This document shows, in pieces, positions 11,001-26,000 of a stretch of DNA of 64,000 nt. Position numbers and translations under genes: made by a program. The notes beneath the pieces were generated by a model. It did not search any database and had not been told where the DNA came from. It worked only from the letters and a program-made list of their open reading frames with translations. Numbering within the stretch: the stretch's first letter is position 1; each line of letters opens with the position of its first letter. Origin of the DNA: Leptasterias polaris (Eukaryota > Echinodermata > Asteroidea > Forcipulatida > Asteriidae). The DNA lies in NCBI GenBank assembly GCA_037783415.1, contig JAZGTN010000064.1, positions 4,017,001 through 4,081,000 of the forward strand, given 5' to 3'.

Positions 11001-14000
11001 CGCTGGAACAAGTTGTTGTCTTCAACTAACTGGAATAAAGTAGCATTGAGGTGATCATTGGACTCAGAGAAGCTCTCACTGGCATCTTCCTCGAAGATTG
11101 GAGTGGATCTTTTTAAAAAGAAGGGAAACGTAAAACAATAATGATCTAAACACTTCCAATAATAATTTGGGGTTGAACAAAGACAAATTTACTAGAGCAG
11201 GCCTAGAACCTGCAACCTCCAGATTAACGTAATGTGCTTTCTAGCCTTAAGATGGCAGTCTCCCTATTTTGTCAATATCTCTGATTTGGGTTCCAGTCCG
11301 AAGCCGACCCTGAAGTCATTGGTTCAAATCCCGCTCTAGTAACTTTTTCTTAGTTCGACCCAACATTATTTACAAATGTACCCCAGTCAGTTTCCATTCA
11401 TTACTTGACATTTCAATAGTAATGATAATTAAATGTTCATGTCATTATAACTAAGTAAACTAATTAAGTTTAGCTAGTTAAATTTAACGACAACTTCATG
11501 ACCCAAGCTTTGATGTGATATAGGATCTGAATCTTTTGTACGAAGCTTTTGAAGTATGGCTTTTGAAAACCAAATAATTTGTGTACAAATCAAATGGGAT
11601 TTTTGACGGAAGGAAAGCATAATAACAATAATAAGAAGAAAAACATATACAATTTTGACGAAAACAAGACTTCTATGTCGGAACAGCTAATAACAATAAG
11701 GATCCTCAGATAGTACACATATTCTAGTAGCTAGATCAAGTGCAAATCAAACCCACACTCACTTGAGTCCGAGTCTGCTTTTCTTTTTGTGTTGCTCTAG
11801 GAGGGGGGCGGGCAGGGGTTTCTGGTTTGGGGCATTAGGTGGGACCTCATATTTTGGTTGGGAGTTACCGTCACTCTATTTTTTAGTTTCTTACTATTCA
11901 TACATCCTCTAATATTGGGTTGATCATTCCTTTTTGAACCACTTCACGTCGCATGACAAGTATATTGAGACCATATATTGAGTAAATAAAGACGGTTGTA
12001 TTTGCCAAAGATGCTCCCTGTCGCACTTCCCAAAATAACATCACTCCACAACTTCAAGAGGGAACTGAAGTCACACTTGTTTACATAGACTTACACAAGT
12101 TTAATTAAACTACAATTAATATCCATGTATTCATTTTCATTTTTGTATAATATTTTCTTTTTGTGTAGGTGCCTTGATTGGTTTTCTGAAGAAGTGCGCA
12201 TTATAAATCCATATTATTATTGATATTATATCGATATTATATCTGCCGCTTTTTACTTATTAAACAATTTTTGGCTTAAGGCGGGCGGTTTATTTTGACC
12301 AGAACAACTTTGGAGCGCCATCAACTGTTTGCTGACGGCTGCAGAAATATCCACCAAAACATCCCATGCACAGGCATGTACCATGTGCTAAGCTTCGTTT
12401 CACCCGTACAAAGAGGGACACCAGATATTAATAATTTAGGAGAATAACTATCCTTTCTTGCAGCCGAGAAGCTGAATTGCGAAAGACGCGGCTACAGTGT
12501 GTTTGAGCTGCTACCATAAAGGGCACCTACAGCGGCCAGCCACATCAACCCAGCCAGAGATCAAAAGTGTTTGAATTTTCCGGAGAGAGGAAAACCGGAG
12601 AGGAAAACCGGAGGGCTCAGAGAAAAAACCCTTGAGGCAATCACAAATTCTGATATTTATTTGTTTACCCTTGTTTCGTGAAGGTATTTTTAATGAAAAA
12701 ATGTGATGACCTAGTCTTTACTGCGTTGTAATGACCAGGTTGGTGGCTGGTTGGATACTTTCACTTTCACCTGCCAAATCTTATGAAGTTACCTGGCCTG
12801 GGGTCGATTTCACAAAGCACTGAGATTCATCTTAAGATGAGTTATCAGTATTACCATAGTGATTTTTGTATTGTGACATCACTCTTTGCTAAGCAACTAC
12901 GATGGATTTGGAGTTACGATCAATCTTAACTCTTTGTGAAATCGAGCCCAGGTACTTGTTTTATTATTAATACTATTATTAATAATATTATTCGGTAGTA
13001 GACCTTGATATCAGCTTCACAGAGGATACGCTGGATTTTGTGTGTAGTATGACCAATGTACGGAAGGACCATAATGGGCTTATCTTCAGAGTTTGCAGAC
13101 TGAGAGTTGTGTTGGGAAAGGAGCTCTCATTTGTTTGACCGGTACCCATTCTCTTTTGGCACTGTGTTAAGGTGCTCCAGTTCATTTGGTAAATGTTCAT
13201 TGTCACAAATAATGTGTGCCCTTCGAAGTAGGGTGCGGCTCACTGAGGCTTTCACAGAGGGAGGATGAAATGACCGACCATTAAGATAGTTGTTTGTGCA
13301 AGTTGGTTTTCTGTACACGGAGTGTGCAAGAGAACCATCAGCCCTCTTGTAAATGAGTACATCAAGGAAAGGTAATGAATGGGATGTCTCTGTTTCCATG
13401 GTGAACTGAATATTCAGATATTGTCCGTTAAGCTTAGTGACTAAGGAAGTCATTTACAAGTAAGTACCCATGGTGTTTACAGCAAACCAAATATACATTG
13501 ATACCTCACGCACCATGCAAAATCCCACACACAATCATATTATTATTACTATTTATAGCAACACTGTCTTAGAGTATGAGGGATTCAAAACTGAACTTGT
13601 GACCAAATCATGTCATTGTACTAGACATTAATGCAAAGTTAGTTCACAAACAATTTATTCCTCTACCTTTGCTCATTTGGAGACTGACTGCTTGAAATAA
13701 ACTCTTGTTTACTTGATATGCTGCCGGATGACTCTGCAAATAACCAAAAATGGTGCCATTTTAAGAAAGGATGCACCACATTGAGCTGATTGTGTGGATT
13801 CTTAGAAATGCAGGCTAGACTTTCAGAGAGGACCCAGCAGTCTTCATCAAATTTAGAACAGTCCATAATAGACTGTGTAAGTCTCTCGCGTATCCAAAAT
13901 GGAAAAACAAGTCGAAAACAATCTTGGAACTAAAAATACTCTTGAAAATGTTTTATAAATAAAATTTCAGTGGTTGAATAATACAACAAAATTGTTAAAA

Positions 14001-17000
14001 TTAACATTGAAACAAAATGAAAACTTGGGACAAGGATACTTTATGCCAGATGAATTGTCGCTATATAAGCCATGCATTATTATAAGGATGTTTGAAACCA
14101 ATGATTTTTTTATAAAACCCATTTGCCAATCCTGCCCAAATAGAACGTCAGTTGGGCAACATTTTGAATTGTTTACAAGTAACCAGCATCTGAGGTAATG
14201 TCTTATTCTCAGGTTATCTTTGTTGATTTGTTTCATTTATTTGACTTTCATATTTTTCATTACATTGTGGGTTGAACAAAGACAAATTGACTAGAGCTGG
14301 ATTTGAACCAACGACCTCTTGATTAACGTGCCAGCACTCTACCCCTTGAGCTGTCTAGCCGTACGTTGTCAGTCTCCTTATTTTGTCAATACCTTTGTTC
14401 AGGGGTGCTAGTCAAAGCCATGCAACTGTTACAGTTAGCCGCCGGTAATCCCCTGGCTGCCGCTTCCCAAGCTGTATCGTAAACTTGGGTGTCATCCCTG
14501 GCTACACAAGTACACGGCAGTTAACTGTTGCATGGCCACTGACTGAATGGTTGACTTGAGACAAGGGTGGCCAAGTGGCTAAAGTCATAGGTCACGTAGC
14601 TAACTTACTCTCTTTCAGAATCTTTGGTCTTCCTCCCTCTTTAGTATTTCTGACCTGACTCCTACAAATTGACAAAACAGCATTTCGTTCAAAAAAAAAA
14701 TTATATTAGTAACAAAAAGCCAGGCCAAAAATTACTCGGAGGCCACTAAGAACAATAGCCTTGGTGCCCCCTGATGTCACCCTTGGTACCTCTTCAAAAG
14801 TTTCCAATAGATTTTCGAATGAAAGTCAAGTGCCCTTTGCAAAATGAAAATGGCCTTGCCCTTCCAAAGATGAAATTCCAGGTCCGAGTAGTATGTTATA
14901 TATATTACCTGATGCAAGGCCTCAAAATACATAAATGAACAAAAACTCAATTTTATATAATCGGATATAATCAAAAACTACAACACAACTGTTTAAAATA
15001 CATTAAATGAAAACTGTATTTATTTATATGTTTATTAACTCTGGCTTCAAAGCCTGGGATTCTTAAAAATAGCAAACTTAATCACTATACTAGCCAAGAA
15101 ACCCCACGGAGAGAAGACAAGAAAGTTTTAATTTGACATGAGGAGGAAAATGCCAGAAATTAATTCAAAAGAAAACCCATGCAATTAGTAGGGACTGAAA
15201 ATTCAATCAACATAGTGCCTCAGACCCTTATTAATTTGCAAACAAAAAATATATAATAGCTTTTCTGATTGAGAAAGCTTCCTTGCCCAAGATTGGGAAG
15301 GGTCAGTCCTAGCCCAATATTGGGAAGGGTTGGTTTGTTACAATAATAGGACCTCACCTGCGTTTTGGTTCCGCTGCTGTGCTAGGACCCGGTGCATCGT
15401 CACTGTTGCTATCAGTCAGAGAGCCCACAAGGCCTTTTCTTACGGGTCGATGCTGAGCCCTCCATCCCCTCACAGGAACCTCTTTGGAATCAACATCATT
15501 CTCCTGCCTGTTGTTCTCTGTCAAGTTAGATTTAAAAACAATAATTGTGTTGAGCCCTCCTACTACATGTACATGTATGTACAATACAGTAGTAATAATA
15601 TTGGATTCTTATATTATAAAAATATTGGATGCATAATGATAATGAGTTCATTGTCGCAAAATATAATCATAAGGTAAAATTGGACAAGCAAGATTTCACC
15701 ATGTTATTATATCTAAGACAATGCACAAACAAATTTTATTTTGAATTTTTTTAAAGAGATATCGCCTACATGTAACATCACAAGGCCAGAAGGCCACTTC
15801 AAGGTGAGGGCTACACGTAACTGATTTGGGCTGTCGACCCAAATCAACAAACTGTCACCTGGGGCACGTTGCCACCTACTCCTGGGGTCGAAAACAGGGT
15901 TACCCCCTCACAGTCCGTAAGGATGTACATGTAGGCATGGGTACCATCCACTAGGAGCCTGGCTGGTAGAGCAAAATGCACTATACCTTGCCAACTTTTT
16001 TGAAGCAATTTTGGTCACAGTGCAATGCTCAAGGGTACAAGTGCCATGACCAGGATTTGAACACCAGAGCTTGGGTCCAGTGAACTAGATCGCTCCAACA
16101 CGACATGCCAGGAAAATCTGCATTCAATATTTTTAAGACAGTCTTTTGAAATTATTAATTTATGAGCCCAATTAATGTAGCACCTTATATGGGTTTACAA
16201 GCTGCTGCAGCACACTCAGAAGCCACTGCCAGAAACACCTGGGCAAACCTGTTCTCTTAGCCGTAAGTGCAACTGGGTTCTCTTTCGTGCATTAATATAA
16301 TAATAATATAATAATAATAACTAGTTCTTATATAGCGCATTTTACAATAACGTCTCAATGCGCTTTACATTAGTGCCCTGGTCATTGGGCCAATAACATT
16401 CCTTTAATCTTTCTCAGCTCCCTGGGGAGTATACAGCCCTGGCGCTCAGAAGGCTTTTTCAAACACAATATCAACCTCTACCCTCACAGGTACCCATTTA
16501 TACCCCTGGGTGAAGAGAAGCAATTATAGCTAAGTGTCTTGCTCAAGGACACAAGCGTCATGACCGGGACTCGAACCCACACCCCTATGACTAAACCACC
16601 AGAACTTGAATCCGATGATCTAAACCACTCGGCCATGACACCCTACATTACACAACACACAGGACCTACAACTTTACATCTTATCCAAAGGACGAAGCAA
16701 TAATGGTTAAAGCATGTCAAGACCAGGACTCGAACCCATACTCTGCTGGTGAGAAACACCAGAGCCGAGTCCAGTTCCCTTGACCACCACTCAGCCATGA
16801 CACTAAAACATTGTGTAGCCCGCTGTTTCACCCCCAAAAACAATGTGCACACTTCACTGATCGTGCATGGTTGTGTACCAGAAGTGGTTAAGGAGTGCTA
16901 CTTTTTAATATCCAGAGATATGGTTCAGGAGTGCGATTGATCTGCAGCTCTTTAAAAGTTGAGGATTGATGTTGGGATATCTGTATCATCCCCTTGACCC

Positions 17001-20000
17001 AATCTTACCTTCTTCTTTTTTCTTTTTTATTAAGAAGAGTAATATTAATAATAATTTTGGGGCCTTGTACAATGTGTAGCACACTAATCCACCAAGAAGG
17101 TGCTCAAGACATTTGAACAAAGAGAATCATTTTTAAGACAGGTTTTTGAAGTTTATGAATTATGAGACCAATTTATGTAGCACCTTTCAATGGTTTAACA
17201 AGGTGCTGCGGTGCACTTGGCAGCCACTGCCAGAAACACCGGGGCAAAACCCTTCTCTTAGCGATAAGTGTATAACTGGGTTCTTTTATGTGCATTACAC
17301 AACACACGGGACCTACGGCTTTACATCCCATCCAAAAGGAAGAGACAACAATGGTCAAGTGTCTTTCTTAAGGACACAAGTGTCAAGACTGGGACTCGAA
17401 CCCACACTCTGCTGATCAGAAACACCAGAGCTTGAGTCCGGTGCGCTTGACTTTACCTCAACACGTAAATTGAGGTGTTGAAAAGAAGAATGATGTTCCC
17501 TACCTTTTGGAGGTGGCTCCGGGGAAACAGGACCATTGCACCCTGATGCGTGCGCCTCTATACGATCTAACGGGAACTGAACTCCACATAGCGGACACTC
17601 CACACCAATCTGTGGAAAAGGGATTTCAAAATTATGCATTCATGTAGACAGGACTTGATGTAATGATTATATATTTCTGGTAATGAAACAAAGGATATGC
17701 CTTAATATAAGTGAACTTATTCACTGTAGCTTTCAAGCCTGAGGAAACCTGTAAACTTGGGTGCTTGGTGTACCAGAAACACCCGAGTTAACCCCTACTC
17801 TTCCACGATAATTGTTCTGGGTTTCTTTTCCATGCACTATCAATCCTAGTACACGGGACTTTTGGCTTAATGTTCCATCTGAAGGACGAAGCAATTATGG
17901 TTTAAGTACCTTGCTCAAGGACACAGGTGCCACAACCAGGACTTGAACCCACACTCTTCTGATCAGAAACACCAGAGCTTGAGTCTGGTGCTCTCAAGCA
18001 CTCGGCCATGCCACGCCTAAACAGGATTAAACCTTGGTATTTATATTCCCGTTTTCAAAACCACAGTCGATGATATTGAATGGACAGACAGTAGGAGGTT
18101 TGACTGTACCTTGTCAATGAAATCACCGCATGATATAATTTTCAGTCCCCAGAGTTGTGTACTTTTGTTTTTTTGAGGGGCTGAAAAATAATGTCACTCA
18201 TGTACTTTGAGCACAAAATTGTGCAGACATACAGACCTACCAAGATCTAACCCACTGATAAAGTGGAGCCATCTGTTCTTTGTAGCTGGCTCCCAGATGT
18301 CTGGCTGACAGCCTGTGCTTGGTACTGAGGTTTCCACCACCCCTCCCCTGCCAATCCAAAATGTTGGCTCACTGGGAAGCCAGTATCTAGTGGAACCTTC
18401 CTACATTTGTGTAATTCCTTGGGTTACTCCCGCACTTAAGGGTTTCAAAACACATTTTTCCAATTCTGAAACCATGGGTAAAATTCATACCTCTTCAACC
18501 TCGTCTTCAACTTCAGCGTCGTCTCCTCCTGCGATAACCCCCTCCTCATCTCTATCTTCATGCAGTCCCTCTCCGTCACCTTCTGTCCGGTCACCGTCGA
18601 TCTGGTCACCATCTTGAGGAGGTTCGCTGATGTCATCCCTTATGTGTTCCTGCTCGTCCATGCAGGTTACATCACTGTCAGAGTCATCATCTCCACCATC
18701 TTCCACAACCTCCTCCTCTCCCGCCTCCACTCCATCTTCATCCTGAACACCCTTCTCATCGCTACGATCTCTCTCGGTCTGCTCACCATCCCAATCTTCC
18801 TCCCTCTCTTCGTCAACATTAAAGCATTCAGTTTTACTCCTCCCCACCTTCTGTTTAGTCGATTCAACGGAGGCCCTATGTGGCCTGAAGGCACTTAGGT
18901 TGTTTGTCGGCAATTGTTGACTTTCAGGAGGTAGTGATCCTCCACTGTTTGTCGCTCTGCTTAATCGTTTCTGCTGTCGTGACCTTGGTCTTCTAAGGAA
19001 TTTTTCAGGGGTGGCAATTTGCACGTTTTTATTCACCTCACTTTGAGATATTTCCTGTCCCTCCTCAGACACTCCATCGTCCCCACCATCCTCTGGCATT
19101 TCCTCATGACTACTCTTTTCCATCTTGTCAGGTTCTGAAGATGCCAACGTCTCACCAAAATAGATGAATCTCTTCTCCTCAAAACTTGGCCCATGGGCGT
19201 CGTACAATTCAACTTTGAACTCCCTGTCTCTACTCTCATCAGTCCTCAAATTTTCCTGTGAGGGTTCACAATGTTGAGAAGAGTCGGCAGGCACTGAAGA
19301 AATCACTGACTTTTCACTAAGTTCGTTCTCTTCGTGGTCCTCTTGTTTGAAATTTCTGATCTTGGAATGGTTCGTTGACAGCAACTCTTGAGGTGTTGCA
19401 TGGTTACTGGATTGAGAATGATTTTTAACTGTTGGAGTTACTGCTTTTGGAGGTCCTGATAAAGTGTTTAGAGAACTAAGTGACATTAATCGCTCATCAA
19501 AGCTATCCACATTGTCATCCTCCTCACTGCCTTGGGTGGACGCCCGTCTGTGTTTCCTTCCGTCAGTATTCTTAGAGGGGCTTTCAGATGCTTGGTGTTC
19601 GTCTGTTTCATCATCGTTGGTGGACACTTTAAAAATATCGGTGTTACTATTTTGACTATCTGCGGAGGGATTCAGTTGAGACTTGGGAGCTGTTCTGATC
19701 GTTGGTTGGCTCCTATCAGAGTCATATTCTGAGGCTTCCTTCTGGACAGGACTATAATCTTGTGTCTGTGATTGATCCTGGACTAAGGTTTGTGAGAGTG
19801 TTTCTTCATCGTCGGGTACAATCAAATCTTCCTCTCGCTCCTGTAGATGCTGACTTTTCATCTTGAGCATTTCAAGCACGTCTGGAGAAGACAGCCTTTG
19901 TCGTCCTTTTGTCGACATCTTGTTCCGTTTGACTGGGATAGAATCATCAAAGTCCGAATCGTCATCATCAAGAAAATTAATTTTCTTCTTTCCCCTCTCG

Positions 20001-23000
20001 AGTCGCGTCTTCACTGGGGTGTACGACGTTCCCTCTTTTTCCTGATTATCTGCAACTGCCATTTCTTCCTCGTCGCTATCACTAAGAGTGTAGAATGCTA
20101 AACCCTTGCTGCCACGTTTCCGAAATACAAGCGTATCGCTGAAACAGTTACCAGTCACAACCTGATGGCCCCAACGCACTCTGGTCAGTGCCTTGGTTTG
20201 AGCCCGTCTAAGGCGACTGCAGTACGCCTGAATCAGCTTGTACACAACTTTGGTGTATGTGTACTTGCTGGAATTCAGAGGGGCGTAGTACGGGTGTTTC
20301 GGATGACGAGGCTGATAAAAAAAACAATGACATGCATAAATTTAAATATCATTTAATTAGTAGAATGGGACGGGAATGGAGATGAGATTACAGCAGAGGG
20401 TGGTATTGTACATGTACATATAAAGATAAGCGAATACTATTTCAACGTTAATTTTTTCCTGAATTCAGTTCTCCATATTAACTCAAACTGTAAAACTGGT
20501 ATGACTGTGGAAATAAAGATTGGTTTAGCTAGAAAACAACTCTTTATTTACTTGGTTCCATTTATTTAGGGACCCCATTATTTATTCCACTCTTCTTCTT
20601 ATAGAGCTGTTCAAGAAGACAATAGCGCCAAACAATTTTTTGCTAAGTGAAAACACGCTGGACACCAGCCGCAAACAGTACATTATGGCATGGCATTTTT
20701 TGGCTGGTAACCTTTCCCTGGTTAGAATATTTGTTTTTGCTTATCAAGCTCTATGAATTGGGCCCAGTGTAGTATCTTGCCTGCCAGGAAAAGCCAAAAG
20801 TCACTCTTTATGTAAACATGGCTACATGGTCTAAAGACCCTTTGCATGGGCCGCATTCGCTGAGGTCAATCAATGGACACTTGACATGTGTCTGCTGGCA
20901 CCACAGAATTCTCAGCCAATGAGGGGGTATTCCTTTGACTTCAGTGAGGGCGCTGTTTGACTTTGTGATGCATACAGTTAAACGATAGAACTAGAGGACA
21001 ACAAACAATGAGACAAGACCCAACAAGAAGCATTTTATTTCCATTGAGAAAACAGTGCTAACCCATCGTATAAAACAGGTCGTGCATGATTTAGCTTAGT
21101 GCGCTTTGGCAGCACAGGCTGTATACTCCCCAGGGAGCTGAGATGGTTTTATGAATGAAATAATGGCCCAGTGACCAGGAGTAATAAAGTGTGAAGCGCA
21201 ATGATCATTCTTTGGAATTGCGCTATATAAGAGCCGATATTATTATTATTATTATTATCATCAGTTCAAACAATCAACAGTTTGTATTAAAGTGGATATG
21301 TGGCTGTAATTAAACCCATAGGGATTCGTGCCCATGGTTGGACAGCACAGTTACGCATGTGTAATAACAAGTGCTCCCTCTAGTTCTATTATATAAACCC
21401 ATGTTTTTTCATCATATGCAGGGATCTATTAAAGAGTGAAAAGGTTAAATGACATTTGCTCACCTTTCTATGGCAGTTGGAACGCAAATGTCAAGTCGAC
21501 CAATGGCGATCATGTAAAAGAAGAAAAAACACACAGTTATGAGTTTGAAATGTAAAAACCAACTTCTTCACCAGGGTTCGCCTGCTATACTTGTGTCAAG
21601 AAAATCTGAAGGCTCAAGGAGATTTTGAGAAAATCCTGATGCAATTCCTCAATCCTCCGTTTTTCAATTATCTGTGTTCATCAGTGGGATCTCAGTGCAG
21701 ATGACTGATGTGTTACATACTGCCTTCTAAATCGGGGCTGTATTCAAGGTTTGGATTTGGGACATGGTTCGATTATGGGAGTGTACGTCAGTCAACGGGT
21801 TATGGGTCATGGGGGTCGAGGGGGTTTTAGAACAACCCCCTTCTCACTGACTTTACATTTCTTTGGCAACACAGGAGGTCTGCCATTTTGGATTACAATA
21901 TTGATGTATGATACTTAATGTTTTTTTAGCTCATGTTTGTGCAGTTCTAGTAGCGTGACGTGCGTGTGACGTGTGCGTGTAAGTTCTCTAGCATGGAAAA
22001 TGGTAAAATAGTGAAGGGTCTATAGTGGTGTGCTGTGGCCGGGTGGTTAAGAGCACTGGAATCAAGCTCTGTTGTTTCTGAACAGCTGAGTGTGGGATCG
22101 TGTGAAGGTCATGGCATGATGGCACCTATATTCTTGTGCAAGATACTTTACCCTAATTGCTTTGTCCTTCAGATGGGACATTAAGCCGTGGGTCACAAGT
22201 ATTAGGATTGGTAGATCTCGTAAAAGAAGTCCCAGAACACCTATCGACAGGATAGGGGTTAAACCCCGGTGCTTCTGGGTAACATATCAAACACCGTTGT
22301 TTACAGGTTTCCTCAGCCTTGCGAGCTACCACAGGCATGGTATTTGGTGCTTGGAAAAAAGTAGGAAAATAATTTTTGAGCACAAGGGCTGACCTACTTG
22401 TTCATATGGTGTATGGTTTAATATATATTTTCAGGCTATTTAATCATTATTTTTCTGATTTTTCCAAGGGCAAACAAATCGGAAATCAGACTAACAGAGG
22501 AAGAATATCATGCCTGCTACCGTGATTAAGTTCACTTATGAAGCATCCTTGATTTCATTACCAAAAATATATACATGTAATACCGTAATCTTCGGCATAT
22601 AAGCCGCCCGGCGTATAAGCCGCAGTAATGACCGCACACACAGAAGGGCCGTGCGTGTTTGCGGTCCTTTGTGGTGATGTACAGTGACTGGCGGGCGGCA
22701 CATCAGTCATTGTACATCACCACAAAGTGCATCTTGCGTTGCATTGAAGTCAAAATGTGTAGAGTTAACACCAACGATCGTTATTGAAATCGTTAATTAG
22801 AATGGTCTGCAGTCAAGAAGTGGGTCTTTTTTCTTTTTTTAAGTGTGGACATAATAGGGACATTGATACAGGCAACCTTTGGAGCATTGGCTGGCGCATC
22901 ACTCCCTGAACTGACGGTCCGTGTGGAAACACGAGGGCCAGTTCCTAGACCACCAGACGGGGCCATTCCTGTTCAAATTGGTATCTTTATTGAGGAAAGT

Positions 23001-26000
23001 AACAAACGAGATACAACTATATATTACAACAAAAGTTCTTTGGTGAACATTCCCAAAACAGTTTCATAACTAAAAAGTAATAATAATAACATTTAATAAA
23101 GTTCAATTCTACATTGTAAACGGGACTGTGGTGACTGATAGGCAATAATCTCTTTTGTTTTGTGGTAGTCCTGAGAAGGACTGTTTGGTTTTTCTTTTTA
23201 ATAAAAGTCAATAATAGCCCAATATCATGATAATAAAGCGAATTGATTGCCCCTTTGATTGTCACAAAAGAAAAACCCCAAGAATTAATAATAGAAAAAA
23301 AATCTTTATTTCAGTTCAACATCCCGACCAGTTTCATGATAGTAAAGTGAATACCCCGTCCCTGTGATAATCACGCAGGATGAAACAGATCAGTTTATAC
23401 AAAAATAATCTATAAATTATCTTTTATAACAATGTGCTAAATGCCCACGCCCCAATATTCTGATACCGGTTATAAAGTAACAAACATGACAACGCCTGCA
23501 TGGTGATCCCCCGATTTGACGGCCTAGTTCTTTGTGTCCCATTCACTCATAGCCACGGCGGTTTCATGCCTTTGAGTTGACATCGGAGTGCCGCCGCTTG
23601 TTCAAGGGGACTGAGTTTCAAACAATGAGGGCGGTTGCAAAAGGTTTTGTTTACGTTAACAAACAACACCTGCATGGTGATCCCCCCGATTTGACAGTCT
23701 AGTTCTTTGTGTCTCATTCACTCGTAGCCGTGGCGGTGTCGCGTGTTTGAGCTTACACGAGTTTAGCCTGAACATCTGACGTCACACTTCTAGGCACGTG
23801 TTATAACACCAGATACCACCATTGAGCGCCTGGATGGATCCCGCCGGATGTACCTTGGGCCGCACATTCATACCCCACCGGTCACCTGCCTTTTCAGGGC
23901 ATAAGTACGGTACACGTAAGCGGTCACCAGCGAAAGTCATAATCGAAGCAAGCATCGTGGGCGCAAGTTTCACGACTCCAGCGAAAGTCATAATCGAAGC
24001 AAGCATCGTGGGCGCAAGTTTCACGACTCCTCAGCTCGAAAGATGAGCTGGGATTTTCAACATTTCGTCAAAACCATCACATTACATAGGCTATGTTTTG
24101 GTGTGTTTTTTGGGTTGTTTTTTCGGTTCAGACAATTGTTTCGTTTCAGAAATATTTTACTAATGGTCTTTTTCAAAACAAGATTTATGCGTTAGTGTAT
24201 AAGCCGCCCGGCATATACGCCGCCGAAATGTTTAAAAGGGCCAAAATCAATGTATAAGCCGCGGCCTATATGCCGAAGATTATGGTAATAATAATGATAG
24301 CCTTGATCAATGCTCACCTTGTATCGACAAGTTTAATGATCTCAAGATCTTGTCGTCCATCCTCCGTCTCCTCCGGTGTGTCCTCCTCTTCCCCGGATGA
24401 TCCTTCCTCATCCTTCGTCATATCAATCTCCTCCGGGCTCTGTTCATCTCCATCTTCATCGTCACTCTCATCAATGTCTGGAGGGGTAGGCACCTTCTTC
24501 GTCTTAAAGGGCTGGCCAGGTTGCGAAGAGCCCTTATCCTGGACGGGATGTTTACGAAGCCTAAGGCGACTACGCAGTTCAAGTGGCAATTTCTCTTTGG
24601 GCCGACTGCTGGCTCAATAGAAGTAATATAAGGCATCAAGTGTGGATACTGGTCTTAGATCAGGTTGGGTCACAGATCGGTTTTTGTCAACGTAATGCTG
24701 ATTTATTAGCAAAGTTACCAAGAAAAGTTACATGTTAAAGTTTTAGCTGAATACAGTGTTTGTTTACTTGTTGAAAATACAGCAAAAAATTGTCACAGTA
24801 TTTTCACAAGAATGTTGAATCCAGTCCTGTTTAGCGAGGTGCACCGGACACCAAACGCATCTCTGGCCGCAGCATGCACAAATGGACACCAACCCTCAGA
24901 AATTTGAGACAAGATTATTATATTCAAATATTTTTATTGATTTCTCATCAACAGGGTCATTTCGGACGAAATAATTTCACAAGATGCTCACAACCATTAC
25001 CAAAGTAAGCTCTCAGATAGAAATTAGCAAACAAATTCAGGGTTAGTCACAACCAAAGTATGACCCGTTTCAGACAGGCGCTCTAGAGTTGCGCTGAACC
25101 AAATAGATTAGGAGCGACTCTAGGTCGACCCAATTAAATTTTGCTTTCAGACAGGCGAACCTAACAAAACAATCACATTAGGTTCGGCTCATGACAAGAT
25201 CGACGTCTGAAACCAAGGTGCTCCAGAGTCAATCCGAACGACTGCAACAGTCGATTTTTCGATTTTTAGCGCGTCCAGTCACTCCTAACTGTTTCAGACG
25301 TCGAACTTTTCATGTACTTAACTCAATAATTTGGTTCGATGCGACTCTAGAGCGCCTGTCTGAACCGGGTTTAAGACCCTTCCTTTAAAACACTTCTTTT
25401 TTCTTTACTATTTGAAAACTTTCAAAAATCCATTCCTCACACTTGTCCATAGCATTGTTGTCAACATCTTTCTTTGAATAATTATGTTCGGCACCATTTG
25501 ATTTTGATTGATTTTGTAATGTAACATTCCAATAGTTGCACTTACATTTCTTCAGCATATTGATGCCTGCCAGTTTCAGCTTGGCTGTTGTTGATTTTGC
25601 CTCTCTGGAAATGAAAGTTTGAACAAAGTTTGAAAGTTTCAATACTATGATAAAAAGTATTGAAGCGGGAAAAAAAACTTTAAGGAGCTCACTAAAGAGC
25701 TCTTAAGATTCAGATTTTTTTATATCCAGGCTCAGGGCTCAAATTTGGAGCTCAAATCTACGAGACCGCAGGGATTGTAGTACAAAGTTTTTACTGGCCA
25801 AGAAAATTAGTTTCAAGACCAGAATGTGTTCAAAAATCATACTGCGGGTGGGCCTGAGTGGTTAATAGTATTACTGATGTATGAACATTTTACAGTGACA
25901 ACCTTTCAAACTAACGACTTCAAATTATAAAATTATTAATGGTTTTATCTTGTTCTTTCATCTTGGATTTAGGAAGCTTAAGGGATTAAGGGGATTAGGT

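Noticed and set aside
18560..18898. Plus-strand ORF of 112 codons
   Set aside because: Antisense to UIMC1 exon 8; the minus-strand frame carries the family motifs and splice sites.
21468..21520. Longer exon reading MIAIGRLDICVPTAIE before the 21464 donor
   Set aside because: No AG acceptor precedes it and its phase at the donor leads to a stop in exon 8.
22845..23069. 74-codon ORF as a gene
   Set aside because: Inside the TIR transposon, no family motif, and neither strand shows splice support.
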